Below, piece after piece: positions 26,981 through 34,346 of a stretch of DNA of 64,000 nucleotides (positions are counted from its first letter, which is position 1; every line of letters starts with the position of its first letter). Below the pieces are notes generated by a model. That model did no database searches. It saw only the letters and a list, made by a program, of their open reading frames with translations, and was not told the origin of the DNA. Both the position numbers and the translations under genes were made by a program. This stretch comes from Flavonifractor sp052065355. Lineage in GTDB: Bacteria > Bacillota > Clostridia > Oscillospirales > Oscillospiraceae. The stretch is from the NCBI RefSeq assembly GCF_052065355.1, contig NZ_JBQHUF010000007.1:62001-126000 (forward strand). Reading direction: 5' to 3'.

Positions 26981-27964
26981 ATGGCCATTCATATGTTCCA
27001 GCAGCTCATCGACAGTCTGAAGAAGAGCCCCAAGCGCATCGTGTTCACCGAGGGCACCGACGCCCGCATCCTGGAGGCCAGTGCTCGCCTGCTGGCCGGT
27101 ACCTGGCTGGCTCCTATCCTGATCGGCAAGGAGTCCGAGGTTAAGGCCGCCGCCGAAGAGGCCGGCTTCAACATCCGGGGCGCTGAGATCATCGATCCCG
27201 AGACCTACCCCGACATGGACAAGATGGTGGAGGCCATGGTGGAGCTGCGCAAGGGCAAGATGACCGCTGACGAGTGCCGCGCCGCTCTGAAGCACGGCAA
27301 CTACTTCGGCACCATGCTGGTGAAGATGGGCGTGGCCGACTGCCTGCTGGGCGGCGCCACCTACTCCACCGCCGACACTGTCCGTCCTGCCCTGCAGCTG
27401 ATCAAGACCAAGCCGGGCAACAAGATCGTCTCCTCCTGCTTCATCATGGTTCGTGAGGGCGTGGGCGACAACACCGTGCTCGCTATGGGCGACTGCGCCA
27501 TCAACATTGACCCCACCGAGGACGAGCTGGTGGAGATCGGCCTGGAGTGCGCCAAGTGTGCCCGGACCTTCGGTATCGACCCCAAGGTGGCTTACCTGAG
27601 CTACTCCACCAAGGGCTCCGGCAAGGGCGACACCGTAGACAAGATGCGCAACGCCTGCGCCAAGGCCAAGGCTGCCGCTCCCGAGCTGGCCATCGACGGC
27701 GAGATGCAGTTTGACGCTGCCGTCTCCCCCACCGTGGGCCAGCTGAAGTTCCCCGGCTCTCCCGTGGCCGGCTATGCCAACACCTTCATCTTCCCCAACA
27801 TCAACGCCGGCAACATCGGCTACAAGATCGCTCAGCGTCTGGGCAACTTTGCCGCTTACGGCCCCATCCTGCTGGGCCTGAACGCCCCCATCAACGACCT
27901 GTCCCGCGGCTGCAACGCCCAGGAGGTCTACTCCATGGCTATCATCACCGCGGCCCTGGCCTAA
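26981..27964 (+). CDS. pta: phosphate acetyltransferase
   Basis: A 327-residue short-form Pta, interconverting acetyl-CoA and acetyl phosphate for acetate formation. Typical blocks are 'VFTEGTDARILEAS' (about 22), 'VADCLLGGATYSTADTVRPAL' (about 115) and the C-terminal 'YGPILLGLNAPINDLSRGCNAQEVY'. No regulatory N-terminal domain is present. The ATG at 26981 follows GGAGGATG. ackA is not adjacent. Its last 11 codons are repeated, with only synonymous changes, 246 bases downstream. Related phosphotransacylases have similar folds, so another acyl group is possible. Confidence 0.9.
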   Translation: MAIHMFQQLIDSLKKSPKRIVFTEGTDARILEASARLLAGTWLAPILIGKESEVKAAAEEAGFNIRGAEIIDPETYPDMDKMVEAMVELRKGKMTADECRAALKHGNYFGTMLVKMGVADCLLGGATYSTADTVRPALQLIKTKPGNKIVSSCFIMVREGVGDNTVLAMGDCAINIDPTEDELVEIGLECAKCARTFGIDPKVAYLSYSTKGSGKGDTVDKMRNACAKAKAAAPELAIDGEMQFDAAVSPTVGQLKFPGSPVAGYANTFIFPNINAGNIGYKIAQRLGNFAAYGPILLGLNAPINDLSRGCNAQEVYSMAIITAALA

Positions 27965-27979
27965 GCAATATCTGAAAGA

Positions 27980-28012
27980 CTGGAGCACCTTTTATAGGTG
28001 CTCCAGTTTTTT
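27980..28012 (+). terminator. pta terminator
   Basis: A 10-bp stem CTGGAGCACC/GGTGCTCCAG (27980-27989 with 27997-28006), then six T's. Confidence 0.9.
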
Positions 28013-28033
28013 ATGGCCATGGAATAGACCTCC

Positions 28034-28170
28034 GCCCCCATCGGGGGCACGGCGCTCCGCGCCGCCAAGCGTTTTGTGCCGCAGGCGCAAAACCTTGATG
28101 CCGGGGCAATTCACTTGCCCCGAGCAGATTCAATCCCTTGGGGGCCCCCGCAGGCTGTAAGCCTGTGGGG
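28034..28170. repeat. array of five adjacent GC-rich hairpins
   Basis: No gene. Five perfect or near-perfect hairpins follow one another: 28034-28039/28043-28048, 28051-28055/28059-28063, 28071-28080/28084-28093 (10 pairs), 28103-28109/28115-28121 and 28146-28155/28161-28170 (10 pairs). The region lies between the pta terminator and a fragment of a second pta end. It could be a REP/MITE-like repeat, a degraded mobile element or a structured RNA. Confidence 0.65.
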
Positions 28171-28173
28171 AAC

Positions 28174-28209
28174 TACTCCATGGCCATTATCACTGCTGCG
28201 CTGGCCTAA
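28174..28209 (+). pseudogene. 3'-end remnant of a second pta
   Basis: Twelve codons encode YSMAIITAALA and a stop, identical in protein to the end of pta (27929-27964) but with several synonymous third-base changes. It is followed, as in pta, by a spacer and a similar terminator. The rest of the gene is missing; the hairpin array stands where its body would be. Confidence 0.75.
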
Positions 28210-28223
28210 AAGATTACGCAAAA

Positions 28224-28257
28224 CAGGAGCACCTTCCGCGGGTGCTCCTGTTTTTTT
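28224..28257 (+). terminator. second pta-like terminator
   Basis: A 10-bp stem CAGGAGCACC/GGTGCTCCTG (28224-28233 with 28241-28250) followed by seven T's; homologous to the terminator at 27980-28012. Confidence 0.9.
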
Positions 28258-28353
28258 ATGCCCAAAGCACAGGAGCAGCACCCACAAGATATCGTATTTT
28301 CTCATTTCATCGCCCCCAAAAATTCCAAAAGCTGTATTTTTTCCGTCTTACAC

Positions 28354-28382
28354 TTGACTTTTTCGCAAAAAGCGTGTATGAT
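28354..28382 (+). promoter_or_regulatory. promoter of the M23 peptidase gene
   Basis: TTGACT (28354-28359), 17-bp spacer, TATGAT (28377-28382), giving a leader of about 97 bases. Confidence 0.7.
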
Positions 28383-28388
28383 ACGGCT

Positions 28389-28445
28389 TGTAACAATTTG
28401 TAACCATTCTTACGGAACTGTTACAATCAGCCATTTGGCTGTAAC
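28389..28445 (+). promoter_or_regulatory. four helically phased TGTWAC repeats
   Basis: TGTAAC, TGTAAC, TGTTAC and TGTAAC begin at 28389, 28399, 28419 and 28440. The spacings of 10, 20 and 21 put all on one DNA face, just after the expected transcription start. The hexamer fits the TGTWAH half-site of WalR-type response regulators, although the first pair has a 4-base rather than the usual 5-base gap. Confidence 0.5.
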
Positions 28446-28485
28446 CATATGATACATTTTACTAGAACGGGAGGGTATCCCCCAC

Positions 28486-29946
28486 ATGGAATCGATCCTT
28501 CATCTGCCCCGTTGGGACGGGTCCAACGTCCAGGCCAGGCTGGGGCAGCTCCAGCAGCGGCTGGAGCTTCTGCAGCGCCGCCTGGACACCGCCACCGCGG
28601 GCGAACGGCGGCTGATCAGTCCGCTGAACTTCTTTGCGGCTGCCGCTGTGATCGGTGTGGCCGCCATCGTGGCTACCGTGTACACCCCCGCCTATGTGGT
28701 GACACAGAACGGCGTGGTGCTGGGCACCGTGTCCGACCCCCAGGTCTTTGAAGACGTGGTGGACCGGGTGGAAGACCGGGCCAGCGAGATCCTGGGCTAC
28801 GAGTACACACTGGACGGAGAGGTTACTTACGATTTTGCTCTGACGGAGCCTGAGAACATCACCCCCACCGCCCAGTTTGAGACCTACCTCTTCGATCAGA
28901 TCGGCGAGGTCATGAAGAACTACGTGCTCACGGTGAACGGAGAGTTCATCGGCGCGGCTCAGGACCGGGCTGTGCTGGACGGCGTGCTGGAGCAGGTAAA
29001 GTCCGCCTACGTCACAGAGAACACCGTCTCCTCCGAGTTTGTGGGCACCGTGTCCATCTCCCACAAGTACACCGCCTCCGACGTCAATCAGGACGCGGCG
29101 GCCATGCTCTCCGCCCTGACGGCCAACACCAACGGCCAGACGGTATATGAGGTGCAGAAGGGCGACACCTTTATGCAGATCGCTCTGGACAACGGCATGA
29201 CCGTGTCCGAGATGGAAGCTCTCAACCCCGACGTGGATATCAACAAGATCTACATCGGCCAGCTCCTCAACGTGAAAGAGGAGATCCCCTTCCTCTCCGT
29301 CAAGACCGTGGACAACGTGACCTACACCGAGTCCATTGACTGCCCGGTGGTAGAGGTGGAGGACGACACCATGTTCCAGGGCCAGACCAAGGTGCTGGAC
29401 GCCGGTACCCCCGGCGAGCAGGTGGTCAACGCCGACATCGCCTACCTCAACGGCGTGGAGCAGGAGCGTACCATTCTTTCCACCGAAGTGACCCGGGAGG
29501 CCACCAACAAGGTCATCGCCGTGGGCACCAAGGTGCGGCCCAGCTGGTACCCCACCGGCACCTATATCTGGCCGGTATACGGTACTATCACTTCTTCCTT
29601 CGGCTACCGCTCCGTCTTTGGCTCTTACAGCTACCATGACGGTCTGGATATCGCCGCTCCCTACGGCACCACCATTAAGGCCTCTGACGGCGGCACCGTG
29701 GTGTTTGCGGGCACCGGCACCGGCGGCTACTGGAGCTTTGGCAACTACGTAATGATCGACCACGGCAACGGCGTGCGCACCATCTACGCCCACTGCTCCA
29801 GCGTGCTGGTCTCCACCGGCGACCATGTGTATCAGGGACAGGCCATTGCCAAGGTGGGCTCCACCGGCCGGTCCAGCGGCAACCACTGCCACTTCGAGAT
29901 GCAGATCAACGGTACCCCGGTCAATCCCCGGTCTTACCTGAGCTGA
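28486..29946 (+). CDS. membrane-anchored M23 peptidase with LysM and G5 domains
   Basis: A 486-residue cell-wall enzyme. Residues 1-45 are cytoplasmic and coiled-coil-like, about 47-70 form a membrane anchor, and an unassigned region follows. A LysM domain is at about 222-266 (VYEVQKGDTFMQIALDNG), a G5 domain at about 270-345, and a C-terminal M23 zinc endopeptidase at about 360-480. Zinc ligands are in YHDGLDIAAPYGT and HCHFE, so it should be active. It probably cuts peptide cross-links in peptidoglycan. The phased TGTWAC repeats in its leader suggest envelope-stress or WalR-type control. Confidence 0.9.
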   Translation: MESILHLPRWDGSNVQARLGQLQQRLELLQRRLDTATAGERRLISPLNFFAAAAVIGVAAIVATVYTPAYVVTQNGVVLGTVSDPQVFEDVVDRVEDRASEILGYEYTLDGEVTYDFALTEPENITPTAQFETYLFDQIGEVMKNYVLTVNGEFIGAAQDRAVLDGVLEQVKSAYVTENTVSSEFVGTVSISHKYTASDVNQDAAAMLSALTANTNGQTVYEVQKGDTFMQIALDNGMTVSEMEALNPDVDINKIYIGQLLNVKEEIPFLSVKTVDNVTYTESIDCPVVEVEDDTMFQGQTKVLDAGTPGEQVVNADIAYLNGVEQERTILSTEVTREATNKVIAVGTKVRPSWYPTGTYIWPVYGTITSSFGYRSVFGSYSYHDGLDIAAPYGTTIKASDGGTVVFAGTGTGGYWSFGNYVMIDHGNGVRTIYAHCSSVLVSTGDHVYQGQAIAKVGSTGRSSGNHCHFEMQINGTPVNPRSYLS

Positions 29947-29954
29947 ACAAAAAC

Positions 29955-29990
29955 AAAAACCGCGGAAGCAATCGCTTCCGCGGTTTTTTT
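29955..29990. terminator. bidirectional terminator between M23 gene and coaBC
   Basis: A 15-bp stem (29955-29969 with 29974-29988, loop AATC) with T's to the right and A's to the left, serving both convergent genes. Confidence 0.9.
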
Positions 29991-29994
29991 CGCC

Positions 29995-31194
29995 TTATCC
30001 CCGGCGGGACAGGATGTGGTCCAGCAGGGCGTGGGCGGCCTCCTCCTTGCTCATAAGGGGGAGCTCCACCATGTCGTCGGGACTGATCAGGGTGAGCAGG
30101 TTGGTAGACACCCCAAAGCCCGCTCCCGGGTCCTTCAGGTTGTTGGCGGCAATCAGATCCAGGTGCTTTTTCTCCAGCTTTTTGCGGGAGTTTTCCACCA
30201 TGTCCCGGGTCTCCATGGAAAAGCCGCACAGGAACTGGCCTGAAACTTTGTGCTCGCCCAGCCAGGCCAGGATATCCCTGGTGCGGGCCAGAGGGAGAGA
30301 CAGGTCGGCGTCGGTACCGCTCTTTTTGATCTTGTCCTCCGCCACAGCGGCAGGCCGGTAGTCGGCCACGGCGGCGGCTTTGATGATGATGTCCTGCTCG
30401 GGAGCCCGGCCGGTGACTGCCTCAAACATGTCCTGGGCAGACACAATATCCACCGTATCCACACACAGGGGTTTTTTCAGGTCGGTGGGGCCGGACACCA
30501 GGGTAACCTGAGCCCCCCGGGCGGCGGCGGCCCTGGCGATGGCGTAGCCCATCTTGCCGGTGGAGTGGTTGGTCAGGTAGCGCACCGGGTCCAGGGCCTC
30601 CTGGGTGGGCCCGGCGGTGACCAGCACCCGCAGACCGGTCATGTCCTTTTCATGGCCCACGGCGTGCTCCACGTACTCCAGCAGGTCCTCCGGCTCGGGC
30701 ATCTTCCCCTTCCCCACCGCGCCGCAGGCCAGGCGGCCGCTGGCGGGCTCAATGATCTCCCAGCCATACTTGCGCAGAATGTCCAGGTTGTCCTGAGTCA
30801 CCGGGTTTTCGTACATCTTGGTGTTCATGGCCGGGGCGGCCAGCTTGGGGCAGTTGCAGGCCAGCACAGTGGTGGTGAGCATGTCGTCCGCCAGGCCGTG
30901 GGCCAGCTTGGCCAGCACGTTTGCGGTGGCGGGAGCCACCAGCACCACGTCGGCCTGGTCGGCCAGGGCGATGTGCTCCACCTGGAACTGGTAGTTTCGG
31001 TCAAAGGTGTCCACACTCACCCGGTTGCCCGTCAGGGATTCAAAGGTGTGAGGGCCGATGAATTCCGTGGCGTTTTTGGTCATCAGCACCTGAACGTTGG
31101 CCCCCTTCTTCACCAGGGCGGAGGCCAGAGAGGCGGATTTATAGCAGGCGATGCCGCCGGTAACACACAGCAGCACGGTTTTTCCCTTCAGCAT
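29995..31194 (-). CDS. coaBC: bifunctional phosphopantothenoylcysteine decarboxylase / phosphopantothenate-cysteine ligase
   Basis: A 399-residue fusion for two CoA synthesis steps. The N-terminal CoaC flavoprotein half (about 1-180) has VTGGIACYKSASLA, the 'APAMNTKMYENP' substrate-binding block and 'SGRLACGAVGKGKMPEPED' with the catalytic Cys. The C-terminal CoaB half (about 190-399) starts VLVTAGPTQEALDPVRYLTNHSTGKMG and contains AAVADYRPA. The ATG at 31194 follows AAAGGAGAG. It is divergent from a putative pantothenate transporter and coaX, so one intergenic region may co-regulate the pathway. Confidence 0.96.
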   Translation of the reverse strand: MLKGKTVLLCVTGGIACYKSASLASALVKKGANVQVLMTKNATEFIGPHTFESLTGNRVSVDTFDRNYQFQVEHIALADQADVVLVAPATANVLAKLAHGLADDMLTTTVLACNCPKLAAPAMNTKMYENPVTQDNLDILRKYGWEIIEPASGRLACGAVGKGKMPEPEDLLEYVEHAVGHEKDMTGLRVLVTAGPTQEALDPVRYLTNHSTGKMGYAIARAAAARGAQVTLVSGPTDLKKPLCVDTVDIVSAQDMFEAVTGRAPEQDIIIKAAAVADYRPAAVAEDKIKKSGTDADLSLPLARTRDILAWLGEHKVSGQFLCGFSMETRDMVENSRKKLEKKHLDLIAANNLKDPGAGFGVSTNLLTLISPDDMVELPLMSKEEAAHALLDHILSRRG

Positions 31195-31261
31195 ATGGTT
31201 CTCTCCTTTGCAGGTTGTCACCCAATTATACCAAACCCCGATTCTGTTTTCCACAATGGGA

Positions 31262-31290
31262 TTGCAATTTGAGCATAAACCCAGTATAAT
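31262..31290 (+). promoter_or_regulatory. promoter of the ECF transporter-coaX unit
   Basis: TTGCAA (31262-31267), 17-bp spacer, TATAAT (31285-31290). The leader is about 125 bases. On the other strand an extended -10 (TGGTATAAT) at 31223-31231 probably serves coaBC. Confidence 0.7.
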
Positions 31291-31309
31291 GGCTTCGGCT
31301 GTCTTGGAC

Positions 31310-31370
31310 GATGGGCCGCTGTACTCCCCAGGGAGACGGCAGGTCCGCCTTCTGTCCCCGACCGCCCATC
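31310..31370 (+). ncRNA. candidate cis-regulatory RNA (three-way junction) before the ECF gene
   Basis: GATGGGC (31310-31316) pairs with GCCCATC (31364-31370) and encloses two hairpins: GCTG-CTCCC with GGGAG-CGGC (31318-31340, with a bulged A) and GGTC/GACC (31342-31345 with 31360-31363). The fold lies wholly in the transcribed leader. It does not match a riboswitch class I can name. Confidence 0.5.
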
Positions 31371-31423
31371 ATATTTTGCGCTGTATCCCGAAGAACGGGA
31401 ACGGCAGCAGGAGGTAATTGAAT

Positions 31424-32122
31424 ATGAAAACCGCCCAGACCCGCGCTCAGCGCACCAAGCAGGTGCAGAGCCTGGCCATTCTGGCCATGTTCACCGCTAT
31501 CATTTTCCTGCTCACCTTCACCCCCCTGGGGCTGATCGATCTGCCTGTCATCAAGGCCACCGTGCTCCACGTGCCGGTGATCATTGGCTCTATCCTGCTG
31601 GGTCCCAAGAAGGGCGCCTTCCTTGGAGGCATGTTCGGCCTGTCCAGCATGATCAAAAACACGCTGGTCCCCGGTCTGTCCTCCTTTGTTTTTTCTCCCT
31701 TTATCCCCGTCCCTGGTCTGGACCGGGGCAGCCCCTGGGCGCTGTTTATTTGCTTTGTGCCCCGCATCCTGGTGGGCGTCTCCCCCTGGCTGGTGTATGC
31801 CCTGTTCAAGCACCTGCCCGGTAAGCGCAACGCCGGCGTTCAGACCGTCTCCCTGGTGATCGCCGCCGTGGTGGGCGCCCTCACCAATACCGCCCTGGTG
31901 ATGGGCTCCATCGGTGTCATCTTCACCGAGGCCTATGCCGCCGCCCAGGGCATCCCCGCCGACGCCATCACCGGCTTTATCCTGGGCATCGTGGCCGCCA
32001 ACGGCATTCCCGAGGCCATTGTGGCCGCCGTGGTCACCCCCGCTGTGTGCGTCCCCCTGATCCACGCCCTCAAGCTGGAGAAGAAAGCCCCCGCCGCTGC
32101 TGCCGCCGGGCAGCCCGCCTGA
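31424..32122 (+). CDS. ECF transporter S component, probable pantothenate
   Basis: A 232-residue membrane protein with about six hydrophobic segments and the S-component pattern 'ALAMFTAIIFLLTFTPLG' near the N-terminus. It would capture a vitamin and dock on the shared ECF module, which is not in this window. The gene is followed after three bases by coaX and is divergent from coaBC, so pantothenate is the likely substrate (PanT-like); this is contextual. The Ala-rich C-terminus is not conserved. The ATG at 31424 follows AGGAGG. Confidence 0.82.
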   Translation: MKTAQTRAQRTKQVQSLAILAMFTAIIFLLTFTPLGLIDLPVIKATVLHVPVIIGSILLGPKKGAFLGGMFGLSSMIKNTLVPGLSSFVFSPFIPVPGLDRGSPWALFICFVPRILVGVSPWLVYALFKHLPGKRNAGVQTVSLVIAAVVGALTNTALVMGSIGVIFTEAYAAAQGIPADAITGFILGIVAANGIPEAIVAAVVTPAVCVPLIHALKLEKKAPAAAAAGQPA

Positions 32123-32125
32123 GCC

Positions 32126-32878
32126 ATGCTGTTCACCGTTGACATCGGCAACACCACCGTTGCCGCGGCGGGCTTTGAGGGGGAGCATCTGCGGTTTCTC
32201 CGCCGCCTGCCCAGCGACCGGGACCTGGACGGCCCCGGCTGGCGGAAAGCCCTGGAGGAGCTGCTGGCCCGGGAGCTGCCGGCAGAGGGCTCCGTCCTGG
32301 CCTCGGTGGTGCCCGACCTGACCGGCAAAGTGGCCGACGCCCTGGCCGCCCTGACGGGAAAGCCGGTGCTGACGGTGGATAAAAGCACCCCCACCGGCCT
32401 TCCACTTGGAACCTATGACGCCAGCAACCTGGGCATGGACCGGATCGTGGACTGCGTGGCCGCCCTGAGCCGTTTCGCACCCCCTGTGGCGGTATTTGAT
32501 ATGGGTACCGCCACCACCCTTTCGGTGGTGGGAGCCGACGGTATTTTCCAGGGCGGCATGATCCTCCCCGGCCTGTCCCTGTCGGTAAACGCCCTCAGCG
32601 CCAAAGCCGCTCAGCTGCCCCCCATCACCCTCTCCCCGCCGGAGGGGCTGATCGGGACCAATACCGAGACCTGCATGCGCTACGGTGCCCTGTACGGGGC
32701 CGCCGGAGCCATCGAGGGCATTGTGGCCCGGCTGGAGGAACAGCTGGGGCCCCTGACGGTGGTACTCACCGGAGGCAACAGCGCCTACGTGCGTCCCCTG
32801 CTCCGCATCCCCACCGCCTGGGAGCCCAACCTCACCTTCCTGGGCCTGCGGGAGTTGTGGCTGCGGCAGAACTTTTGA
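32126..32878 (+). CDS. coaX: type III pantothenate kinase
   Basis: A 250-residue kinase that phosphorylates pantothenate with ATP, first step of CoA synthesis. ASKHA-fold motifs: phosphate 1 TVDIGNTT (residues 4-11), the substrate-binding Asp in LGMDRIVDCVAA, phosphate 2 AVFDMGTATTLSVV (about 126), and the 'GGMILPGLSLSVNAL' block. The enzyme type resists feedback by CoA in characterised relatives. It is co-transcribed with the ECF transporter. Confidence 0.95.
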   Translation: MLFTVDIGNTTVAAAGFEGEHLRFLRRLPSDRDLDGPGWRKALEELLARELPAEGSVLASVVPDLTGKVADALAALTGKPVLTVDKSTPTGLPLGTYDASNLGMDRIVDCVAALSRFAPPVAVFDMGTATTLSVVGADGIFQGGMILPGLSLSVNALSAKAAQLPPITLSPPEGLIGTNTETCMRYGALYGAAGAIEGIVARLEEQLGPLTVVLTGGNSAYVRPLLRIPTAWEPNLTFLGLRELWLRQNF

Positions 32879-32883
32879 AAAAA

Positions 32884-32916
32884 ACGCCTTTGACCTGTTG
32901 GTCAAAGGCGTATTTC
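32884..32916. terminator. terminator between coaX and yihY-like gene
   Basis: A 12-bp stem (32884-32895 with 32900-32911, loop TGTT). The leftward strand has the better T run, so it chiefly ends the convergent yihY-like gene, and weakly coaX. Confidence 0.85.
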
Positions 32917-32917
32917 A

Positions 32918-33781
32918 TTATTTCCATTCCCGCTTCTGCCGCAGGACCCGTATCTTTTTCTTCCGGTACCACACGCAGTTAAATACATTGCCCAGAATCA
33001 GGATGTTGCCGCACAGGTAGAGCCACACCAGCAGGATGATGACCGAGGCCAGGGACCCGTACACCAGGGAATACCGGGAGGACAGACCGATGAACCAGGA
33101 GAACAGCGCCGAGGCCGCCACCAGGGCCGCCGCCGCCAGGAAAGCGCCGGTTAGGATGGGGGGCCTGGGTCTGCCCCTGGGTGCCGCCATGCGGTAGACC
33201 AGCAGCACGAAGAGGAGCACCAGCAAAAAGAGCAGCAGGAACCGGAACCACTGCCAATCCCAGGGCAAAGTGGCAGTCTCCAGATGGAAGAAGTTTTCCA
33301 GCAGCTTAAACAACCAGTCCCCGGTGAGGAGCACCACGAAGGACAGGTAGATGGTCAGCAGGAAGAGCACCGAAAACACCAAACTGGCAATGATCCGCCG
33401 CACACCGTGATAGCTCTTGCGGCCGTATAGCTCCTCCATAATGTTCATCAGGGCCCGGAAAGCGGCGGAGGCGGAGAACAGGGTCATGCCCGCCCCGGCA
33501 ATCAGCAGGGCGGTGGACTGATTGGTGGTGATGTAACCCACATAGTCCCCCAGGATACCCAGGGTCTCCTTTGGAAAGAAGGGAGCCGCCGCGTCCAGCA
33601 CCTCCTGGATGTTCAGATCCAGCAGGCCCACAAAGGCGTTGATGCAGATCAGTACCGGGAAAAAGGTGAGCACCAGGAAGTAGGCCAGCTCAGCCGCTGA
33701 CCGGGACACCCGCTTGGCAAAGTAGATGCGCACCATCTCCCGCACGAAGCGCACGCCCGCGCTGTTCCACAGCCGCTCCAT
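32918..33781 (-). CDS. YihY/BrkB-family membrane protein
   Basis: A 287-residue protein with about six membrane segments and the family blocks 'FLVLTFFPVLICINAF' (about 35) and 'LASVIILLVWLYLCGNILILG' near the C-terminus. Once annotated as RNase BN, the family is not a nuclease; its true function is unknown. It is the only gene of its leftward unit, and rpsT lies upstream on the same strand with its own terminator. Confidence 0.9.
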   Translation of the reverse strand: MERLWNSAGVRFVREMVRIYFAKRVSRSAAELAYFLVLTFFPVLICINAFVGLLDLNIQEVLDAAAPFFPKETLGILGDYVGYITTNQSTALLIAGAGMTLFSASAAFRALMNIMEELYGRKSYHGVRRIIASLVFSVLFLLTIYLSFVVLLTGDWLFKLLENFFHLETATLPWDWQWFRFLLLFLLVLLFVLLVYRMAAPRGRPRPPILTGAFLAAAALVAASALFSWFIGLSSRYSLVYGSLASVIILLVWLYLCGNILILGNVFNCVWYRKKKIRVLRQKREWK

Positions 33782-33834
33782 CTGCCGCCCCCCTTTCCGC
33801 CTTACAGCATACCCCGTTTTCCTTGCGAAAAAAC

Positions 33835-33864
33835 AAAAAGACCGTCTGCATGGAGCAGACGGTC
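33835..33864 (-). terminator. rpsT terminator
   Basis: A 10-bp stem (33840-33849 with 33855-33864, loop of five) followed on the leftward strand by TTTTTGTTTTTT. Confidence 0.9.
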
Positions 33865-33880
33865 CTTACGTTGCCTACGC

Positions 33881-34144
33881 TCAGGCCAGCTTGTTCAGCT
33901 TGATGGTCATGGCGCTCTTCTTGTGAGCGGCATTGTTCTTGTGCAGCAGACCCTTGACCACAGCCTTGTCGACCGCCTTGACGGCCACCTTGTAAGCGCC
34001 CTCGGCCTCGCTGCGGTTGCCTTCGACCACCGCGGCCTCGAACTTCTTGATGTCGGTCTTGAGCTCGGACTTAGCGGCCTTGTTCTGCATGGCCTTGGTC
34101 TTGTTCACCAGGACACGCTTCTTGGCAGACTTAATATTCGGCAA
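33881..34144 (-). CDS. rpsT: 30S ribosomal protein S20
   Basis: An 87-residue basic protein binding 16S rRNA, with the usual opening PNIKSAKKRVLVNKTK. The start is a TTG at 34144, because mature S20 starts with this Pro-Asn-Ile block and GGAGGAGG lies at proper distance; a rare start codon on rpsT fits its known translational autoregulation. An in-frame ATG at 34174 would add ten residues not found in the family. It is divergent from gpr, as in many Firmicutes. Confidence 0.95.
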   Translation of the reverse strand: MPNIKSAKKRVLVNKTKAMQNKAAKSELKTDIKKFEAAVVEGNRSEAEGAYKVAVKAVDKAVVKGLLHKNNAAHKKSAMTIKLNKLA

Positions 34145-34346
34145 ACCAAACACCTCCTCCGATGACGATATCATTTTTTACACAGTTTGCCCGTGCAGAA
34201 TCCTATTTTAACAGCCGTCGCCGGAAATTGCAACTGTTTTTTTCAAATTTTTTTGTTTTTTTTGCATAGGAGGGGCCCATCCGCAAAAAATAGTTCCACA
34301 AATAAAAAGCAGCACCATATCTTGGGGTATCACAGGAGGCAGAAGG

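Noticed and set aside
28034..28170. CRISPR array or integron attC sites
   Set aside because: The hairpins differ in sequence and length, with no repeat-spacer period and no integrase or cas gene nearby.
28174..28209. Small peptide gene
   Set aside because: It has no start codon or ribosome site of its own and equals the end of Pta, so a gene remnant explains it better.
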